Part shown: positions 57,487-64,000 of the stretch, in pieces
Layout of the letters: each line of letters begins with the position of its first letter
Numbering within the stretch: the first letter of the stretch is position 1
Program-made: the position numbers and the translations under genes
The notes under the pieces: model-generated
What the model was told of the DNA's origin: nothing
Database searches by the model: none
The model's input: only the letters and a program-made list of their open reading frames with translations
Assembly (NCBI GenBank): GCA_023653785.1
Contig: JAMKCH010012560.1
Coordinates: 1-64,000, forward strand
DNA: 64,000 bases
From: Ophioderma brevispina
Taxonomy: Eukaryota; Echinodermata; Ophiuroidea; Amphilepidida; Ophiodermatidae
Direction of reading: 5' to 3'

Positions 57487-58034
57487 TTAAAGGGCAAGAG
57501 AGATTCAATATCAGGTGTCCCTCAAAAAATTAAAGACTGATTTTGGCCTGATGTAAAGCTTTCATCAAAAATATCCCTATCTAAAAGGATTAAGCTGAGA
57601 AAGAAATGTTTCTTTGGTTGAAAATTGTGAAAATTCTCATTTTGTATAGAGCAAATACAAAATCGCAGCCTATGTTTATATTGAAATATAACTTAAGCAA
57701 ATCAAAACCGCATTTTTCGCTTTTTGATGACAGTTTCTGTAGCCAAACACAATTTAAGAAATGTATTGGTGTAAAAGGATTAAGCTGAGAAATGTTTCAT
57801 TGGTTAAAAAATTGTGAATTTCCTAATTTTGTATAGGAGCAAATACAAATTCAGCCTATGTTTTTACATTGATTGAAATATAAGCAAATAAAAAATCACA
57901 CGTTTTTTCACTTTCTTGATGAAATTTCTGTAGCCAAACACAAGGCAAAAAATGTATTGCTGTGTTCATGATATATATGAAATTTCTATTAGGACACAAT
58001 ATTGGTTGCACTCAAATCTCTTGTACACTTTAAA
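57487..58034 (+). mobile_element. Family A element with internal duplication
   Basis: Starts TTAAAGGGCAAGAGAGATTCAA and ends CAAATCTCTTGTACACTTTAA. At 548 bp it is about 190 bp too long. The segment from AAAAGGATTAAGCTGAGAAA to the GTAGCCAAACACAA block occurs twice in tandem (about 57583-57770 and 57774-57955). Confidence 0.85.
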
Positions 58035-61000
58035 GACACAGGGGCCCGTATGCCACAAAAGCAAACTAGTGGCAAACTTGATAGGTCCTAATAGTTGGCC
58101 CTTAAATGCCACAAGTTTTTAAAAACTAATTTATAGGTGATTTGCCTTCCAAACAAGGAAAAAAACTGACATTGCGCTAGAATAGGGATCAAATTTTAGA
58201 AGAAAGTATTATTTGCTATAAAAATCATTTAATTAAGCAGCTGACGATACAAAATGGTCAAAATATTGCACTGTACCAGAGCAAAAAATGAGCAATACAA
58301 ATAGTTGAGGGATTTCATCTAGGGAATTCCTAGTTTAAGGGAACTCCTTAAGTTAAGGGAATTTTCACAATTACGTGTAAGTGTGCTTTGTGACCCCACA
58401 ATGTTAGAGGGGATTATGTGGATGCAGATCCGTTGCCAATTTTTCCCACACTACATATGACAATTTGAAAACATTTGAAGATATTAATCAGTCACATCTT
58501 TATGGGTATACCTATAGGCCAAATCATAGAGAAAAGGGGATGCCCCCCGTTTTTCAAATTGAGGGAACACAATAATAACCCACTTTTATATTCTAAGCAG
58601 CGAGCAATATGGTAGGTCTTTATGGCTCTATAGAAAGAAAATTTCGTGACTGACAGCAAAACACGCGAAGAAACATTCGCAGCGTCTCGTATATACAGCG
58701 TTTTTCGCAGTGTTTTGGATTTCCTGATTTTTTTTTGGGGGGGGTTGATTGTTACACAAACTCCCATGATTTTTTTTTGGGGGGGAAGGATTCGCGCCCA
58801 TGCCTTGTGTCATCTAGATTTATGTTAATAAAGTGTATTTTTTAAACGCACTTTTGCTCCAACTTCGCTATTCTTTTCGATTATTTATAGCCCGAGTATA
58901 TAGTCTCGGCTATATAGCTGAGAACCCCCTGATGAAAAAGAACCTTTAGATTTTTATATATTCACAAAGACAGAGTTCAAAAATCATGCCAATCCGATAT
59001 GACTATATTATATACAATACAAAACTTAGAAAGTCTCCTTACCCATAAATCCTTACGGTTAAAACGATATGAACTTTAGATATTTCCCTTTACAAATACA
59101 AACGATTCTCTAAAACACGAAGACTTTCCCTATTCCCGTCTATTACCGTCATCCCCGGGGGAAATGAAAAGAAGAGGGTGTTTTAAGTTCAAAGAAGTTT
59201 GCTCTTGCGGAGGATCCTTTAGAGGATTATCCGGGATTTCAGGGTATATTAAGAATTAACCAATTCTCTGCGTGAGTGAAAATTCAATTTCGTGATTTTT
59301 AATATTTTCCAACAAATTCTGCCTTTAAAATAGTTTGCTTGCAAATCAGTAATGGAACGTGTATTGTCAAAAAATAGACGAGAATAGATCAAAGATCGTT
59401 ATTGTTGGGAGTACAAACAGGCCGCAAGATATATGTGATGATGCTACAACAATTAGGCCTATTATAACCTCGACGCCAATGACAGGGTTCGATGACCTAT
59501 ATACGACGGTGTATTTATTAATGTGACCTCGGGTATGATTCATGGTTCCCAGAATGCATGAACAAGTTCACATTTATGTAAGTCAACAAACTGCGTTCTG
59601 GGAGATCGAGGCCGTGCATGCCCTCTTCTTCAAGTCGGGCAATGCTCTTTGATCGACCCACACTCAAAATCGTTTATTATATGAACAATATGCGCAGTAA
59701 ATTGTTGCTTGTGTTGGATTTGTGAACCTTTCGAAACGTGTCAAAATTCTTCTGCTCGATTGCATTTTTGCCTTTTAGTTTGCGCCTGTGTGTAGAAGAC
59801 GCGTGGTGCCGAAATATGTTGCAATATATTCCACTTTTCTGCTTGGAATCACCCTTTTTCCGCAAAATTGAAGGGAAAATGTGTTGAAAACAATGCGCCC
59901 AGATGAATTCAAGCGTTGAAACTCAGGCTCATGATCCAATTCTATGGGGGAAAAGCCTAAAACTGTCGCAGCCCATAAAAGCCCTAGAAAATGTTCAATA
60001 ACAGACATTCAGATGACATTTCTCAATCTAAACACAATTGCCTGCATGTTGATTTACATAAATGTAAACTTGTTCAAATCCTTGAAATTATTCCTTATAA
60101 TGAGTAATATTATAAGTATAAAGGCGTTCCGTACCTTGGGCTTAAACATGGTGCAAACTTGATATTTGAAATTGATAAGCTATAGCGGATGTTCAATCAA
60201 TTTTCCACAAATACCCATGCACTGTTGGCCCAACTTGCCAAATACTTAAAAAAAGTGACTATTCCGGGGTTGACTTTGGATAAACTTCCACATAATAAGA
60301 TCTGTGCTGGTAAATCAAATACTGAAGTATGCATTTTACCCCCAAAGAATGGCCATATTTTTCGCTTCCGTGAATATCTGAAGAAGCCGCCATATACCTG
60401 GCCCACGGTCAGCTTCAAGACGGGGTTCCATATGCTATATGGCGTAATATTCCATTTTTTCGTTTCAGGGAAGTAGCAATCAATTACGTCGTCAGATTAT
60501 GTCAAAAGCGGTTGCCCCTTGTCTTCTTTCTCTCTCCCTCTTCACAGAACTGGGGGGAAACGGCGAATAAAACCAACATAAAACCTCAAGAACGCACTTC
60601 ATTCAGAGAGACCCAATTTTAGTGAGGAAATTTGGCGATTTTTATGTGACAACATTGAAAGTTAACAGGCGAATTACCACCGCCTTGACCCTCCGGTTTT
60701 TTAGCGGAAAACTACAAAGCCACGAGAATTCCATAGCATAACGTATTAAATACGGGCAGCAAAGACGCTCGTTCTTTTGTATTTTGGGAAGTATTTGTAT
60801 GCTATACTGAGCAAAATCACAAAAGATAAACTTTTTCTGGTCGCTTAAGTTTTTCGCAGTGTGTTTTGTTATTTAGCCTAAAGGAATAGGTTAAAAGGTT
60901 AACTTAGGGATTGATGGAATTAATGTCTGATATTTGTATCAATTAAAATGGTTAAGAATGGCCATTTGTTGTGCGCAATGCCCCTTCTTTCCGCGTGTTT

Positions 61001-62420
61001 GAGGTGAAAGGGGGAAGCAGCCCTTTCCCTCTCTCGCTATGTACATTTTGCTGCTTTGCAATAGACGCACACTATATACCGTATTTAATCATCCGCTATC
61101 TTATGAAGACAGCATATTGCTGCGGGGCATTGTTGTAATGACCACACAATGGCTACCTAAATGTGATGAGAGCTCAAACATGGGTTTGGTGGGAAAGTGA
61201 TAGTGAGCACCGGAGAAGAAAGACGCAATACGAAAGGGAAGATTGAGAAAATAACACTTTTCTTCCTTCAAAATGAAGTAACATAATTTCGTAAAGCGCG
61301 GATGCTTAAATTGCGCGCGTTATAAAAACTCTTTGAATTCGCTGTTATGTTCGAAATTGGTGTAAGAAAATGGGTTTCGGGGAAAAGATAATTAACAAAG
61401 AAAAAGGGAAAGTAAAGAAAAAAGCAGCTTCTGCCTTCTGAAGTGATATATGGGTCTTAATGATTGTACTTAGTTTTAAAAAAGTTCACGTTTCAAGAAA
61501 TACAATAAAAACAATTAAGTTACAGCAACAAGTTGTAAAATGGGTATTTTTCTTTTACTTTTTTTACTATTTTTGCTCAATTTACCAGTATTTAATATCC
61601 GTACGTGTGCATCGTTAAAATTAAATTTTGAGCCTTTGTTATTTATGTATTTTTTAGTATAAAAATGGTGGAATTCAGTATTTACGATTAATCATTTTGA
61701 GTCACAATTACTAAGCACACTGATAATAATTTAAAGTGTAATAATTACATTATCCATTCAATAATTCATTTGTTGCCATAGCTAAATTTCTCATACCACC
61801 TGGGACGCCCCATGTTTTCTCTCCCATGATGAGTGTTTTTTTTTAAATATTTTTCCACAGTCTGGTGATCTGTGAGGAGATACGCACCAACTACTTTCAC
61901 TACGTTGCGGACTTACCACGTCACACATCAGGTTAGGTTTATTCCTCCAAGAGGCCTATGAATGATGACCTCGATCAAAAAGGGTTAACCCTTGACATTC
62001 AGGACATTAGCCTCATTTTCCCCTTGACATAAGGTAGAAAAGGTGCACGACCTGACTATGGAATCTCCGATCTGTTGAAGTATATCATTCAATTATTAAA
62101 TTCAATGGTTGTATCTAAACTGATGACAAAGGCCTAAAATACCTCATTCTTGCAGGCTTCATTATGATCTCAACGACAAAGAAATCTAAATGATATGGTT
62201 CAAAGTCTCTGCTTCAAAATCAACGGAGGTCATTGAACCATGGTTTGAAATGATAATACGCCAGTGCTGTCATATGATGTGCATGATGGCGCTTGACATT
62301 TTTGTTTTTCTACACAATTTTTAGCCTATTGAAAGTCAGAAACGGCGCAGATCGCGAGAAATCCAAAGGATTCACAGTTTGCGCCGTTTGCACACTGAAA
62401 CCACTGTGTTCATTGTTCCC
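58035..62420. other. Unassigned sequence
   Basis: No gene recognised in 4.4 kb. Two T/G homopolymer blocks (TTTTTTTTGGGGGGGG-like) lie at about 58728-58746 and 58770-58787. Two TCF-type words (GATCAAAG at 59387, CTTTGATC at 59647) are present. Confidence 0.4.
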
Positions 62421-62562
62421 GGGGTCAGCAGTAGTCAACTATGCACACTGCTACGAAAAAGTGGTCAATTTTGATCACGAAAAGGGTCAAAGTTGACCCT
62501 TTTCGTGATCAAAATTTGACCACAATTTCGGAGTAGTGTGTATAGTTGACTTACTGACCCTG
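62421..62562. repeat. Long near-perfect palindrome (70-base arms, no loop)
   Basis: Left arm GGGTCAGCAGTAGTCAACTA...CACACTGCTACGAAA...GTGGTCAATTTTGATCACG, then AAAAGGGTCAA. Right arm TTGACCCTTTT, then CGTGATCAAAATTTGACCAC...TTTCGGAGTAGTGTG...TAGTTGACTTACTGACCC. The arms meet with at most one unpaired base. Confidence 0.95.
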
Positions 62563-62723
62563 AAAATTGACCACTTTGTTTTTAGTGTGTGTGTGTTTTG
62601 TCCTCCACTTCACAACCAATTTAATCATATTTTTGTAATTATTAACAATGTGTGGCGCGTACTGACCATGGTGCATCGCGTATTTGCAGGATTTGAGCCT
62701 CAATGTAAAATTATATTTTACAT

Positions 62724-62842
62724 CATCTGCATCGTCATCGTCGTCGTCGTCCTCCTCCTCCTCCTCGTCCTCGTCATCATCATCATCATCAATCAAACAT
62801 CAATCATAATCATCATCATCAATCATCATCATCATCATCACA
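62724..62842 (+). repeat. TCG/TCC/TCA triplet microsatellite
   Basis: Runs of GTC, CTC and ATC triplets with CAATCAAACATCAATCATAA interruptions. Open frames in both strands (poly-Val/Ile, poly-Asp) are by-products. Confidence 0.95.
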
Positions 62843-64000
62843 AAATAATAGGTGTATTTCTGTTCGAAAATCAACGTGATTAGAGTTGAAACTGATAACT
62901 CCAGAGTAGGCCTATATAGTGGTCAGAGTTGCATGATGAGAAGTCCGTTACACTGAAGGTGAAGAATGTCAAATCTGAACCCAATTTTTGGGAGTTACGG
63001 GCAATTTGCGGTATAGCCCATGATTATTAACCTAGATCCACCTTATTGATGGCAAATGTGAAATATGTGCTGGTTACAGCTACAAACAACAGACCCAACC
63101 ACCGAATAGAAACAACTGAATCAAGATATATTTTGCGTTGATAGGTGGTGGGAACTTAGAACATAGAAAAAGTTCCATACAAGGTCATCGTATTCCGGAT
63201 AATTAATATTATTTCTCTGACCTGTATTAATCCAATTTAAAGATTCACTTGCGTAATTTTCCCAAAAATCGATTTTACCTATTAGCAATGCCAATTTTAA
63301 ATTTCGAAAATAAAATGTAGAATAAAAAAACCTTCCTTATACGCAAGCACTTTTCCAAAACCTTGGAACGTAAAACTAATTTAATTTACGTGGTCTTTAT
63401 AGATGCAGATGATTTGCGCTTATTCTGAAAAAAACAAACCTGTATACCATTATTCATGAAATTTTGCTTATAGTGTCTATCGTATATAAATGACTTCCTA
63501 TCATTAATATTTTAACCGCAAAACTATATTTATGGTTAGGATCATACTTCATATTACTGGACCGTATTCACTATAGAGATAAAGGCATAGATTGCAAGGT
63601 AATAACTATTATAGACTTTCCACAAGCAATGATCAAAACTACAGGAAAACGCCAAACACAGCTCATTATTCCCGAATTTTCGTGAACCCATATTCCTGAC
63701 TATCTTCAGAAGGAGCGGTCACTATTTATGCCGGGGGTGGATGGGAAGGAGGATTTGGGAAACTTTTGGAACTTTTTTTCGGCAAAAATTTTCGCGTCCC
63801 CTCCTCCGTTCAAAAATTTCACACTCCCCTTGCTCATGCTGATTCCATTTAAAAAGGTCATTGTTCCCCTCTCTCTCATTGATGAAAATTTCACGTTCCC
63901 CCTCTCTCTTACAAAATTTTTCGGTGTCCCCCCCTCAAATCCTCCATTCCCCCTGGCGTAAATAATGACCCTCCCTTAACTATATAGCTACGATAAGGTG
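62843..64000. other. Unassigned sequence to the window end
   Basis: No gene recognised. Between about 63720 and 63960 the sequence alternates GGGGGTGG/CCCCTCC-type blocks with AAAATTTCAC..TCCCC motifs, which looks like a degraded repeat. Confidence 0.4.

Noticed and set aside
60189..60476. 95-residue plus-strand open frame
   Set aside because: An opposite-strand frame covers the same bases and neither shows a domain or conserved pattern.

Overview
This is a eukaryotic, AT-rich, repeat-dense window with no long open reading frame. Split exons with consensus splice sites, a Wnt gene, a degraded LINE, tRNA-derived SINE heads and abundant short inverted-repeat elements point to a marine invertebrate. 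The intact Wnt3-type gene and the style of the repeats (TTAA-flanked miniature elements, dispersed AGGTCA-type repeats, frequent aggcctata words) suggest an ambulacrarian or other invertebrate deuterostome such as an echinoderm or hemichordate. That assignment is an inference, not something the sequence proves.

The one gene I can support is a Wnt ligand of Wnt3 type on the minus strand, from the start codon at 45669 to the stop codon at 25787. It has four coding exons: exon 1 (45669-45587, signal peptide), exon 2 (32041-31800), exon 3 (29080-28791) and exon 4 (26285-25787). The introns are about 13.5, 2.7 and 2.5 kb. Phases match exactly at the first two junctions. Exons 1 to 3 are intact. 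Exon 4 is recognisable from the CKCHG motif to the terminal HTCK and stop, but it is broken by at least six frame disruptions, and the serine that normally carries palmitoleate reads as isoleucine. It is either a cluster of assembly errors or real decay.

The rest is non-coding. 1-25 kb (downstream of the gene): a 3' LINE fragment, miniature elements (families A to E), a 30-bp tandem repeat at 8.74 kb, a 175-bp tandem repeat at 20.9-21.4 kb and several inverted repeats. 25.8-45.7 kb: the Wnt gene, with introns loaded with miniature elements, a degenerate GATAGCA minisatellite (intron 2), a tRNA-Met-like SINE head (intron 3) and, in intron 1, a 1.07-kb tandem duplication carrying GAT microsatellites plus a 150-bp palindrome. 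45.7-64 kb (upstream of the gene): further miniature elements, a DR1-bearing repeat at 53.4-53.8 kb, two striking palindromes (55.7 and 62.4 kb), and no recognised gene.

The most unusual patterns are three. First, the uneven integrity of the Wnt gene. Second, the many unrelated miniature families that share the same TTAAAGG...CCTTTAA termini. Third, the several near-perfect palindromes.
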